Below are positions 55,671-64,000 of a stretch of DNA of 64,000 nt, one piece after another. The position numbers and the translations under genes are program-made. A model generated the notes under the pieces. That model was not told the DNA's origin, searched no databases, and saw only the letters and a list, made by a program, of their open reading frames with translations. This DNA is from Nocardioides daedukensis (lineage in GTDB: Bacteria > Actinomycetota > Actinomycetes > Propionibacteriales > Nocardioidaceae), in the NCBI RefSeq assembly GCF_013408415.1, contig NZ_JACCAA010000001.1:1426001-1490000 (forward strand), written 5' to 3'. Within the stretch, counting starts at the first letter, position 1. Each line of letters starts with the position of its first letter.

Positions 55671-58373
55671 ATGACCGAACGACAGAAGAGGGCCGACGCC
55701 CGGGCTGACGACGCGTCCTCCGTGCCGGAGGTGGAGCAAGGCATCAACGAGGCTGCCCGTCTGGCCAGTCGCGATCCCGGTCAGGCCCTGGTCCTCCTGG
55801 GGACGATCCTCACCCCCGCGCTGCGGCTGACGAACCCCGGGGCGAGCGGACGGGCGTGGCTGGTCCGCGCCGAGGCCCTGCTCGAGTCCGGCGCCCATCA
55901 GGCGGCAATGGCCGCAGCCCGGAGTGCGCACCGCGACCTGCTGGTCGCGGGTCTGACCAACGAGGTCCCCCGTACCTACCTGCTGCGGGCCACCGTTCTT
56001 CATCATCTGGGGGACCATCGAGGGGCACTCCATCTGGCCAACGGACTGGTCGACCCCGCTGCCACGCTGGACGGGATGCTGGGCCCGGTGTCCCCCAACC
56101 CGGAGACCCGGGCCGGGGCGCACCTCCTCGTCGCCAACTCCCTGACGCGACTCGGCGACAGCACCGGTGCGCTCCAGCACCACGACCTGGCCTGGGACCG
56201 ATTCAGTGCCCTGGACAACGAGGAGATGCAGGCGCGCACCGAGCGCGATCGCGGTACGACGTACCTGCGTCTCGGCATGTCCCGGAGGGCTCTGGCCGAC
56301 CTGACCCACGCCACGGGTCGGCTGCGCGAACTTGGGGCAGACCTCCACGCGTATCGGTCCGCGGTGCCCAAGTCGGAGGCGCTGCTCCAGCTCGGGCGAC
56401 CCGCGCTGGCGATCCAGGTGCTGCTCGAGGCCGATGACTACTTCTCCGGCCTCGAGACCCGAGTCGACCTGGCCAGGGTCAAGCTCGCCCTGGGCAATGC
56501 GCTGCTCCACGCAGGCTTCTGCCACGACGCGCGCAGCGAAGCGCGACAAGCCGTGGAGTTGCTCTTCGAGGAGGACCTGGTCGACCTGCTGGGCCAGGCC
56601 CACCTGGTTGCCGGACTCAGCTCCCTCCCGCTGAAGGATCTGGCCGGAGCCCGCCAGGAACTCGCGTCGGCAGAACGGATGTTGCACGACAGCCAGGGCC
56701 AACACGACCGCGCGATGGTGTGGCTGGCCCAGGGTTGGCTGGCATTGCGCGAGCAGGACCTGCCGCGAGCCGCCCGACTGGCCGACGCTGTTCTGGGAAT
56801 GCCGGGCTTGACCTCCGGGCAACTCCTCGCCTCCGCTCACCTCATCGGCGCCTGTGCCAGTGGCAGATGGGTCCCCTCGGCGCAGGCTCACATGACCGAG
56901 GTGGACCGACTGATTTCGGAGACTCCCGATCACTCCCTGCAGGTCTCGCGCCAACTCGTGGCTGCCGCTCTACACCTCGGCTCCGGCACCCTGGACGAGG
57001 CCCATTCGATTCTCCGCGAAGTTCTCGACGCGGGACCTGACTCCCTCGGCAACGGCACCCGGATGGCCCCACTCATCCGGACTTCCGACGTCATCGACCT
57101 GATGATCCAGGTGCTCCTTGCCGACGGAACCCACGCCTCGGTCTCCGAGGCGTGGCAGTGGGCGGCCGTCGGCCGGGTGATGTCGCTCGACACCCTGGAC
57201 GCGGAGACCATCGATCCGCGCGAGCGAGAGAAGGTCCTGACAGAACTCTCCATCGCCTTGGACGGACTTGACCACCCGCACGACGACTTCGACCCCAACA
57301 GCGTGGAGACCGCCCAACGAGTGGCGCGCCGTACGCTGCGGAAGCGTCTGGTCCGCAGCGGCCACGGGCCCTGGGCCGCCGGCCAACCCCTCCCGGGAGT
57401 GCCGGAAGGTCCACTGGTCCATTTCCACATGCTCCAGGGCGACGTGATCGCCTTCGTCATCCGGGAAGGCCAGGTCCACGCACGCCGCCTCGCCGGAGCG
57501 GTCGCCCTCAGTTGCCGGGCACTCCGCCAGTGGAGTGTGGAGTGCTCACGCATGGCACACGTGGGCAGGCACGCGGGTGAGAGCCTCACCGGCGGCCCGG
57601 GGCTGGAGGCCCTGCACCAACTCAGCGAGTACCTGATCCATCCGATCGATGAACTCCTCCAGGACCTCGACAGCAGGCCGGTCGTCCTGGTCGGGGACGG
57701 CCATCTGAGCAGCGTCCCGTTCGAGGCTCTCGAAGTGGACGGGGAGCCGCTCGCTCGCCGCTATCGCCTGGCCTTCACCCACGACCCCACGCAGCCGGAC
57801 CCCGGGCCTCCCTCGCTCGATCCGGTGCTGGTGCTCGCTGTGCCCGACGACGAGGCGCCCCGGATCGAAGCGGAGGCAGCCGCTGTGGCCGGCGTACACC
57901 CCGACGCGACCGCGGTGGTGGGACCTGGCGCGACAACCGAGGTCCTGGCCTCCCTCGGCGGATCGCACGGCCTCATCCACATCGCCTGCCACGGGATGTC
58001 AGCACCGGACCATCCCTTTCGCTCCGCGTTGCGACTGGCCGATCGCTGGCTCACTTCCACCGAGGTCTTCGAGCTGCAGCTCTCCGACAGCGTGGTGGTG
58101 CTCAACGCCTGTGCCTCCGGACGTGGCTGGGAGACCGCGACCGAGGCCGGCGGCCTCGTCTGGGCGTTCCTTGCCGCCGGATGCCGGGGCGTGGTTGCCA
58201 CGCTGTGGCCCGTCGATGACGACACGGCCCTCGAATTTGCCCGGCTCTTCCACGGTCATGTTGCTGCTGGCTCGTCGCCGGCCGCCGCAGTGGAAGCGGC
58301 CTGCCTCTCGATCGCTCACGATCGTCCCCATCCGTGGCACTGGGCCGCGTTCCGCTACGTGGCCGGCTCCTGA
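55671..58373 (+). CDS. TPR-CHAT domain caspase-like protease
   Basis: 900 aa. About 20-560 is a helical TPR-like solenoid (RAEALLESGAHQAAMAAARSA, RTYLLRATVLHHLGDHRGALHLA and others). The C-terminal CHAT domain (about 610-900) has both catalytic positions: His774 in IHIACHG and Cys814 in VVLNACASG, with GLVWAFLAAGCRGVVATLWPV. Clan CD peptidase, related to caspases, separase and the TPR-CHAT of type III-E CRISPR. Cytoplasmic. Probably cleaves a partner coded nearby. Confidence 0.92.
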   Translation: MTERQKRADARADDASSVPEVEQGINEAARLASRDPGQALVLLGTILTPALRLTNPGASGRAWLVRAEALLESGAHQAAMAAARSAHRDLLVAGLTNEVPRTYLLRATVLHHLGDHRGALHLANGLVDPAATLDGMLGPVSPNPETRAGAHLLVANSLTRLGDSTGALQHHDLAWDRFSALDNEEMQARTERDRGTTYLRLGMSRRALADLTHATGRLRELGADLHAYRSAVPKSEALLQLGRPALAIQVLLEADDYFSGLETRVDLARVKLALGNALLHAGFCHDARSEARQAVELLFEEDLVDLLGQAHLVAGLSSLPLKDLAGARQELASAERMLHDSQGQHDRAMVWLAQGWLALREQDLPRAARLADAVLGMPGLTSGQLLASAHLIGACASGRWVPSAQAHMTEVDRLISETPDHSLQVSRQLVAAALHLGSGTLDEAHSILREVLDAGPDSLGNGTRMAPLIRTSDVIDLMIQVLLADGTHASVSEAWQWAAVGRVMSLDTLDAETIDPREREKVLTELSIALDGLDHPHDDFDPNSVETAQRVARRTLRKRLVRSGHGPWAAGQPLPGVPEGPLVHFHMLQGDVIAFVIREGQVHARRLAGAVALSCRALRQWSVECSRMAHVGRHAGESLTGGPGLEALHQLSEYLIHPIDELLQDLDSRPVVLVGDGHLSSVPFEALEVDGEPLARRYRLAFTHDPTQPDPGPPSLDPVLVLAVPDDEAPRIEAEAAAVAGVHPDATAVVGPGATTEVLASLGGSHGLIHIACHGMSAPDHPFRSALRLADRWLTSTEVFELQLSDSVVVLNACASGRGWETATEAGGLVWAFLAAGCRGVVATLWPVDDDTALEFARLFHGHVAAGSSPAAAVEAACLSIAHDRPHPWHWAAFRYVAGS

Positions 58374-58382
58374 AGCGACGTC

Positions 58383-59135
58383 TCAGTAGGCTCCCCGGGC
58401 CAGGAGCACGGCCGGCACAGTGCGGACCAGGATGCGCAGGTCGAGCCACAGGCTCCAGTGCTCCACGTAGTAGAGGTCCAGTGCGACTGCCTGGCGCCAA
58501 CTCAGATCGCTCCGTCCGCTGACCTGCCACAAGCCGGTCAGGCCGGGCAGGACGCTCAGTCGAACCAGCCCCTCGGCGGGATAGCCCGCCACTTCGTCCG
58601 GCAGCGCAGGGCGGGGTCCGACGAGGGACATCGTGCCGAACAGGACATTGACCAGTTGCGGCAGCTCGTCCAGGGAGAACTTGCGCAGCCAGTGCCCGAC
58701 GGGCGTGACGCGTGGGTCCCGGCGGATCTTGAAGAGCTGGCCGCCCTCGACCTCGTTCATCTCCTGCAGCAGGTCACGTTCGTGTTCCGCCCCGACCCGC
58801 ATGGAGCGGAACTTGCGGACCAGGATCTCGCGGCCGTCCTTGCCGACCCGGACCTGCCGGTAGAGCGCCGGACCGCGGCTCGTGCACCGGACCAGAAGGG
58901 CCAGCGTCACCAGGAGCGGGACCAGCAGAAGCAGGAGCACGAAAGCGACCACGAGATCCACGGCGCGCTTGACCCACCGGTGCACCGTTTTCGACTCCGC
59001 CGCGACGCGCACGTGCCGGGTGGCCACGCTGACCCCCGGGAGTTCCGGGACTTCCGAAAGCTCCGGGAAGGCGTACGCCGAGCCGAAGGTCGATGAGTCA
59101 CCCGGCAGCGGCGCCTGACTCGGTTGGGCGCTCAT
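58383..59135 (-). CDS. Exopolysaccharide sugar transferase (undecaprenyl-phosphate glycosyl-1-phosphate type)
   Basis: 250 aa. One N-terminal TM (about 57-82) and the bacterial sugar transferase domain: KRAVDLVVAF, RKFRSMRVGAE, FSLDELPQLVNVL and MSLVGPRPALP. Transfers the first sugar phosphate to undecaprenyl phosphate. It lacks the long multi-TM N-terminus of WbaP types. Start overlaps the previous stop as ATGA. Last gene of the operon. Confidence 0.94.
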   Translation of the reverse strand: MSAQPSQAPLPGDSSTFGSAYAFPELSEVPELPGVSVATRHVRVAAESKTVHRWVKRAVDLVVAFVLLLLLVPLLVTLALLVRCTSRGPALYRQVRVGKDGREILVRKFRSMRVGAEHERDLLQEMNEVEGGQLFKIRRDPRVTPVGHWLRKFSLDELPQLVNVLFGTMSLVGPRPALPDEVAGYPAEGLVRLSVLPGLTGLWQVSGRSDLSWRQAVALDLYYVEHWSLWLDLRILVRTVPAVLLARGAY

Positions 59136-59659
59136 GGCGTGGGCTCGTCATCGTCATAGTCGTCGGCATCGGTGTCGGCATCGTCGGGGACGCCGAAGAG
59201 TCCGGTGTAGTCGGGCGAACCACGTGTCGAACCGAGTGCGGCCCTGCCCTCGGTGAGGAACGCACGGCGCATTGCCACCATCAGGTCGTCGGCCTCCTCG
59301 AGCCTGCTGCCGAGGGCCTCCAGGGAGAGCTGCCGTACGACGCTGACCCGTTCGTGGGCTGCGCTCAGGATCAGCTCGGCCTCACACTCGGCCTCCCGGA
59401 TCCGCGCCACCGACAGGCGAACCACGGCCGTTCGCAACCGTTGGGCCTCCTTGGCGATGAGCTGCAGCAACTGACCGGCGTCCTCGGGTCTGGCCGACGC
59501 GACATCGTGCAGGTCGTCGATCAGTCGGTCGATCTCGGAGTGCGGGAAGTGCGGTGGCCAGGTCCCGTCCTGGCCGGCGGCCTGACTCGCAGCCTGTGCG
59601 GCAGGGCCGGTGCGGGTTTCGTTCTTGCTCACATGCGTCGCCTCATCAGTCGGTTTCAC
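59132..59659 (-). CDS. Coiled-coil hypothetical protein in the EPS operon
   Basis: 175 aa. Central helix (RLIDDLHDVASARPEDAGQLLQLIAKEAQRL, EAECEAELILSAAHERVS) is a likely coiled coil; an acidic Asp tail. GTG 59659 or GTG 59632 (GAGG upstream) are possible starts. ATGA overlap with the sugar transferase. Possibly an assembly or scaffold factor; unknown. Confidence 0.72.
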   Translation of the reverse strand: MKPTDEATHVSKNETRTGPAAQAASQAAGQDGTWPPHFPHSEIDRLIDDLHDVASARPEDAGQLLQLIAKEAQRLRTAVVRLSVARIREAECEAELILSAAHERVSVVRQLSLEALGSRLEEADDLMVAMRRAFLTEGRAALGSTRGSPDYTGLFGVPDDADTDADDYDDDEPTP

Positions 59660-59744
59660 TTCTCACCCACTGGTGCGTCCAGAGGGTCACTTGATCCCGG
59701 CTGATGCCGGAATTTCGCAGAGATTTCTCAAGCCACAGGGCCGA

Positions 59745-61049
59745 TCAGCGTCGGCGTGTGCCGAGCAGGACCGCGCCCAGGGTGCGGATCGGCACCACTC
59801 GCAGATCCGCGACCGCCTTGACCAGGACGTCGCGCTTGACCCGGCCTGCGGGGATCGTGATCAGCACGGCTCCGTCGATGCCGATGATGCGGGCGTCGTC
59901 GGACTCGGTGACCGGAGGCGCGTGGACGAGGATCACGTCGTACTGCGGGTCGATCTCCTCCATGAGTCGCCGAATCCGCATCTCGAGCAGGCTGGGGGCG
60001 GCCAGGTCCGGGTTGCCCAGCGGCACCACGGCAACGCCGTCGACGGGACCCGGCAGGGCGACCTCACCCACCGGTACGCCGGTGGCCAGCATGTCGTAGA
60101 GACCGGGCTTCCCCGGAGCATCAAGGGCTGGGTGTCGTCGCCGGTCGCCACGGTGGGCATCGATCACCAGCACCCGGTGGCCGACCTCGGCGAGGGAGAC
60201 CGCCAGGTTGACCTCGAGCCAACCGCTCCAGGGGCCCGCCACCGCCGGTGCCACCACCAGAGTCCGCGTGGGCTGGTCACTGCTGGCGAACTCCAGCGCC
60301 ACCCGGAGGGCCCGCAGCGCGGCGAACTCGGCGCTGTCCGGGTCCGTGGCGCTGACTCCCCCAGCATCCACGGGCCGTGGCAGGACTCCGAGGACACCCA
60401 GTCCCTGGGTCGCTTCCGCGACTTCCTCGGGGGTGTCCACCGTGCGGGAGACCCGGTCGCGCACGACTGCTGCGGCGACACCGAGAGCGAGCGCGAGAAG
60501 TGCGCCGGCCAGGACCGAGATCTTGATGTTCGGTGACGTGAAGTCGGTCGGGGTCGCCGCAGGATCGATCACGGTGAACACGAATTGCCCGTTGTCCAGA
60601 GCGAACGCCGGCAGCGCCGCCACCACGGCGTTCGCCACCTGGGCGGCGACCTGAGGATCCGGATCGGTGACGGAGACCTGGACCACCACGGTCCCCGTGA
60701 CCACGGCGCTCTGGACCCGGTCCTGCAACTGCACCAGGGATCGGGTGCCGATCGCCGCGCTCACCTGGCTCAGCAGGGGACGGTTGACGGCGACGTCGGC
60801 CATGGTGCTGAGCAGGGTGTCGTATTCCACCAGCGTCTGCGACAGCTCCGGTGACGGAGTGACTGCCACGCGCGCGGTCGCGGTGAACTGGCGCTCAGCC
60901 AGGGCCAGACCGATGGCGATCACGGCAGCCACCAGGGCCACGACCAGCGCCATCACCAGACGGCGGCGCCAGAGCAGGGCCCCGAAGACCCGGAGATTCG
61001 TCCCGGTGGCGGCCACCGAGGGCTCGCGCAGGACCGGCATTCTCGACAT
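59745..61049 (-). CDS. Wzz-like chain-length protein with a degenerate BY-kinase domain
   Basis: 434 aa from ATG 61049 (AGGAGA 7 nt upstream); ATG 61076 would overlap the preceding gene. Two TM segments (about 27-48 and 175-195) flank the Wzz domain; then a cytoplasmic ATPase-like domain with NLAVSLAEVGHRVLVIDAH and VILVHAPP. The Walker A is lost: GPWSGWLEVN stands where G-x-G-K-T-T is expected, and no Tyr cluster ends the protein. So probably not an active tyrosine kinase. Confidence 0.85.
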   Translation of the reverse strand: MSRMPVLREPSVAATGTNLRVFGALLWRRRLVMALVVALVAAVIAIGLALAERQFTATARVAVTPSPELSQTLVEYDTLLSTMADVAVNRPLLSQVSAAIGTRSLVQLQDRVQSAVVTGTVVVQVSVTDPDPQVAAQVANAVVAALPAFALDNGQFVFTVIDPAATPTDFTSPNIKISVLAGALLALALGVAAAVVRDRVSRTVDTPEEVAEATQGLGVLGVLPRPVDAGGVSATDPDSAEFAALRALRVALEFASSDQPTRTLVVAPAVAGPWSGWLEVNLAVSLAEVGHRVLVIDAHRGDRRRHPALDAPGKPGLYDMLATGVPVGEVALPGPVDGVAVVPLGNPDLAAPSLLEMRIRRLMEEIDPQYDVILVHAPPVTESDDARIIGIDGAVLITIPAGRVKRDVLVKAVADLRVVPIRTLGAVLLGTRRR

Positions 61050-61066
61050 GTTCGTTTCTCCTGTGT

Positions 61067-61876
61067 TCACGGGCATGCGTGACGGATGCCGATCGGCGTC
61101 CCGTCGGCGATGGGTAGGGCAAGAACCTTCGATATGCGGGTGCCGCTCGGCACCGGTCCCTTGAGTTGCATGCGGACCGTGCGCGGTCTGTCCCGGGTGA
61201 AGCAGTAGAAGCGCCCGGAGATCACGCCGACCAGACGGTCCCGACTGTCGACCAGGAACGCCTGACCGGCCACGAAAGCCCCCACGTCACCGTGCGCCTC
61301 CAGACGCACCGTGACCACGGCGTCATCCGCGCTTCGGGTCAGACGTGGCGCGGAGACCTCCACCCAGGCGGCGTCGTCAGGCCCCGCTGGCACGGTCTCC
61401 AGGTCGAGGTAGCGGACCACCACGTCCTCCACGTCCGCGACCGGCCCGGGCAGATCTATGAAGATGCCGAACTCCGCTCCGGGACGGAGGCTGACCACGG
61501 TGCAACAGGTCGTGTCCTCCGAACCGGTCGTGGTGGCGATCGGGACTCGGTTGGCTCCGAGCGCGGTGATCAGCAGCCGGGCGGAACGGATCTCGCGGTC
61601 GCCGGAGTTCTTGATCACCAGGGCGAGCTGGTCGCCGTACCCGCCCCAGGTGACGATCTCCGGTTCGACCGGCAGCGCTGCACCGGGTCGGGCCGGGGGC
61701 GTCGGAAGTGCGCTGGGCACCTCCGTGCCACGGTCCGCCTTCCCGCCGGGCATGTCGCCTCCCAGCATGGGGCGCTGGATCGCCAGCACGCAGATCATGA
61801 GTGCGCCGAGGCCGAGCCACAGCCACAGCCACAGCCTGCCGACCGGCCGCCCATCCCGTGGCCTGTCGCCGATCAT
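61067..61876 (-). CDS. Membrane-anchored protein of the EPS operon
   Basis: 269 aa from ATG 61876. Trp/Leu-rich TM helix near residues 14-36 (LWLWLWLGLGALMICVLAIQ), then an outside beta-sandwich domain with a CC pair (EDTTCCTVVSL) and RYLDLETVPAGPDDAAWVEV. ATGA overlap with the glycosyltransferase before it. Function unknown; likely envelope polysaccharide export or attachment. Confidence 0.75.
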   Translation of the reverse strand: MIGDRPRDGRPVGRLWLWLWLGLGALMICVLAIQRPMLGGDMPGGKADRGTEVPSALPTPPARPGAALPVEPEIVTWGGYGDQLALVIKNSGDREIRSARLLITALGANRVPIATTTGSEDTTCCTVVSLRPGAEFGIFIDLPGPVADVEDVVVRYLDLETVPAGPDDAAWVEVSAPRLTRSADDAVVTVRLEAHGDVGAFVAGQAFLVDSRDRLVGVISGRFYCFTRDRPRTVRMQLKGPVPSGTRISKVLALPIADGTPIGIRHACP

Positions 61877-62958
61877 CGGCTGCTCACCGGTCGTGCCGCC
61901 GTAGTGATGCGTCGGTGCAGGTCGTCGTAGGCATCGAGCATGGTTGTCGGACCGAAGCGGGCGTTGACCAGTGCGCGTCCACGGAGCCCGATGCCTGAGC
62001 GCAGTGCACGATCCCCGATTAGCTCGTCGAGAGCCCGGACCAGGGACTCCACGGAACCAGGTTCGACCAGCCGGACCGCCTCGCCCAAGGTCTCCACGAC
62101 GCCGCCGACGCGGGTGACCACCACCGGCAGGCCGAGGCCCATCGCCTCGAGCATGCTGATCGGCATTCCCTCCCAGTCGGTGGAGAGCACGGAAAGGTCC
62201 GCGGCCGCCAGCAGCCGGTCGACATCGGTGCGCTCGCCGAGGAACAGGACTCGGTCGGTGATGCCCAGCTCTGCGGCGAGGGCTTCGAGCCCGGGTCGGT
62301 TGGGGCCGTCGCCCGCGAGCAGGAGCAGCGGCTCCCCGGCCACTCGGGCCCACGCTCGCAGGAGGATGTCGTGTCGCTTCTGAGGCACCAGCCTGGCCAG
62401 ACACACCGCGACCGGACGCTCAGGTGCCAACCCCAGCTCGTCCCTGGCTGTGGCTCGGTCGTGGACCGGCGGCGGAACAACGGCGTTCTCGATCGTCGAG
62501 ATCCGTTCCGCCGGGAAACCCTGTCCGGCCAGTTGGCCGGCCACGTGCGGCGAGACTGCCACCACGTGGTCGGCGGTGTGCCGCAGGATCCGGGCGGCTG
62601 CGGGAAGCTGCTCCGGGGGTACGCCGTGCAGCGTGGTCACCACGGGAACTCGTCGGCCCACCCCGATCCGGGCGACCAGGGTCGCCTTCACGTTGTGGCA
62701 GGTGACCAGGTCCGGACCGAGGCGGCCGGCCGCACCACGCAACCTGCGCACCGCCCCGGTCAGTTCGCGGGGACTTCGTCCGGTCATGGGTACGTCGACC
62801 AGCTCGACGCCGTGCGCTGCTGCACCGTCGGCCCGGAAGCCGCCGCTGCTGGCGAGCTGCACCCGGTGCCCTCGTTCGACCATGTCGCGGGCCAGGGTCG
62901 CCGCCACCACCTCTGCTCCTCCGGTACCCATGGTGGGAATCACCGACAGCACCTTCAT
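61873..62958 (-). CDS. GT4-family glycosyltransferase
   Basis: 361 aa GT-B fold. N-terminal PTMGTGGAEVVAATLARDM; C-terminal donor-binding part LARLVPQKRHDILLRAW, LAGDGPNRPGLEAL, STDWEGMPISMLEAMGLGLPVV (the E-x7-E motif). ATG 62958 overlaps the upstream GT stop. Adds a hexose to the growing repeat unit; specificity unknown. Confidence 0.93.
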   Translation of the reverse strand: MKVLSVIPTMGTGGAEVVAATLARDMVERGHRVQLASSGGFRADGAAAHGVELVDVPMTGRSPRELTGAVRRLRGAAGRLGPDLVTCHNVKATLVARIGVGRRVPVVTTLHGVPPEQLPAAARILRHTADHVVAVSPHVAGQLAGQGFPAERISTIENAVVPPPVHDRATARDELGLAPERPVAVCLARLVPQKRHDILLRAWARVAGEPLLLLAGDGPNRPGLEALAAELGITDRVLFLGERTDVDRLLAAADLSVLSTDWEGMPISMLEAMGLGLPVVVTRVGGVVETLGEAVRLVEPGSVESLVRALDELIGDRALRSGIGLRGRALVNARFGPTTMLDAYDDLHRRITTAARPVSSR

Positions 62959-64000
62959 GGCGCCACCTCCTCGTAGACCGACATCAAGTTCTGTGTGCAG
63001 CGGGTCAGGCTGAATTGCCCAGCCGCCCGCAGCCGTGCGCTCTCCCCCATCGCCCGGCGCATCGCCGGGTCGTCGTGCAGCGTGCGGAGTGCAGCGGCAA
63101 GGGCGCCGTCGTCACCGGTGGGGACGAGCAGCCCGTCGATGCCGTCGCGGACGACCTCCGGGATCCCCCCGGCACGCGAGGCCACCACCGGCAGGCCGCA
63201 GCTCATCGCCTGGAGGATCGCCATAGGGCAGGCCTCCGCGGCCGAAGGCAGCGCCAGCAGGTCCGCACCACGCAGGCGTCCGGCGGGGTCGGGGTCGAAG
63301 CCGACCAACTCGACCCGGTCATCGGACCCGGCGGCTGCCATCGTCTCCTCGACCCGACCGCGCTCCGGGCCGTCCCCGATCAGCAACAGACGGACCCCGG
63401 GCACACTCGCCGCGGCCCGCACGAGGGCTGGCACCCGCTTGACGGGAGCCATCACTCCCAGCCAGGCCACCGTGGTCGTCCGCTGGTCCGCGGGCGGCCG
63501 GGGGTACGACGTACCCTCGGCGCCCCAGGCTTCGTCGATGCCGTTGTGCACCGTGACCACCCGTTCGGGAGCGACCCCGACGTGGTCACGTGCGTAGCGG
63601 GAGATCGCCTCGCACGGAGTGACGACCCGGGAGCGAGGGATTCGCGAGAGCCAGCGTTCGGCGGTGAAGTTGGTGCTCCGCAGGGTGCGACTGGCGGCAA
63701 CCAGGCGCAGGTTCCCCGGCACCAGGTCGGCCAGCGGATCAGGAACGCCGTGCAGGGTGTAGACCGTTCCGATCTCGTGTCGGAGGGCCAGCAGCCGACC
63801 GACCAGACCGGCACGGCGGTCCTGGCAGTGCAGGACGTCGGGACGGATCGAACTGATCGTGCGGGACACCGCCCGGGCTCCGGCAACGTCGAACTTGTCG
63901 CGAATCGCGGCCACGTGGACCCGCACCGTGGTGCCGGCCAAGGCCGACTCCAGGTCCGGGTCGGGCGTGACCAGGTGACTCTCATGGCCCAACCGGGCCA
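62955..64000 (-). CDS. GT4-family glycosyltransferase, 5' truncated by the window
   Basis: Open to the window edge; the frame reads ARLGHESHLVTP, so the N-terminal part with the GGAE loop lies beyond 64000. C-terminal half is complete: LGVMAPVKRVPALVRA, LIGDGPERGRVEE and LPSAAEACPMAILQAMSCGLPVVAS. Same operon as the genes above. Specificity unknown. Confidence 0.9.
   Translation of the reverse strand, partial: ARLGHESHLVTPDPDLESALAGTTVRVHVAAIRDKFDVAGARAVSRTISSIRPDVLHCQDRRAGLVGRLLALRHEIGTVYTLHGVPDPLADLVPGNLRLVAASRTLRSTNFTAERWLSRIPRSRVVTPCEAISRYARDHVGVAPERVVTVHNGIDEAWGAEGTSYPRPPADQRTTTVAWLGVMAPVKRVPALVRAAASVPGVRLLLIGDGPERGRVEETMAAAGSDDRVELVGFDPDPAGRLRGADLLALPSAAEACPMAILQAMSCGLPVVASRAGGIPEVVRDGIDGLLVPTGDDGALAAALRTLHDDPAMRRAMGESARLRAAGQFSLTRCTQNLMSVYEEVAP

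Noticed and set aside
52103..58373. Type III-E CRISPR accessory locus
   Set aside because: TPR-CHAT and sigma are present but no cas gene, repeat array or Csx30/31 similarity was seen.

Overview
The window is about 64 kb of very GC-rich chromosome packed with short intergenic gaps, ATGA/GTGA start-stop overlaps and frequent GTG starts. Gene content points to an actinobacterium of the Nocardioides/Propionibacteriales kind: the actinobacterial glmU-prs-rplY-pth block, a coproporphyrin-type heme set (hemE, hemG/hemY, hemQ), DUF3000 next to an HRDC ribonuclease D, HrpA, WS/DGAT acyltransferase, LigC/LigD end-joining enzymes, and many genes with a TANNNT -10 box only 6-7 nt before the start codon (leaderless mRNAs). 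The genus is inferred, not proven. No IS element, phage or CRISPR array was seen.

Layout. 1-5.3 kb: end of a MetI permease, then mfd, a SurA-like lipoprotein and mazG on the minus strand. 5.4-9 kb: LysR regulator, EamA transporter, and a thiolase/DUF35 pair behind a KstR-like palindrome. 9-12.4 kb: two-component system whose kinase is fused in frame to a DUF4173 membrane protein. 12.4-20.3 kb: VOC protein, bisphosphatase, pth, rplY, then pepN on the opposite strand splitting them from prs and glmU. 20.4-23.3 kb: two MpaB-type (DUF2236) proteins and a divergent TetR. 23.3-28.8 kb: tRNA-Gln, LigC, UspA-like and GlsB proteins, LigD polymerase, lipoprotein, msrB, and a rhodanese/cysteine dioxygenase pair preceded by a candidate cysteine leader peptide. 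29-37.9 kb: hemQ and hemG are separated from hemE by a CotH protein, a membrane gene broken by an amber codon and a DUF4349 lipoprotein; DUF3000 and RNase D follow. 37.9-45.3 kb: orphan solute-binding protein, secreted lipoprotein, a promoter-driven structured RNA candidate, a PemK-like protein, hrpA. 45.3-52.1 kb: TetR/SDR with a leaderless coupling peptide, DUF402, a carboxylate-amine ligase, ThrE exporter, WS/DGAT.

52.1-58.4 kb is the most unusual part: a sigma factor fused to a zinc finger, a membrane anchor, a Pro-rich stalk and an exported domain, divergent from a second ECF sigma factor, a protein of unknown function and a TPR-CHAT (caspase-like) protease. A perfect CRP-type palindrome lies between them. 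I read this as a candidate surface-sensing, protease-linked sigma system. 58.4-64 kb is an exopolysaccharide operon (sugar transferase, Wzz-like protein with a degenerate kinase domain, two glycosyltransferases) running off the window.

Two arrays of one 22-bp repeat sit directly after the stop codons of pepN and msrB, both in convergent intergenic gaps. They are the clearest unexplained repeat in the window.
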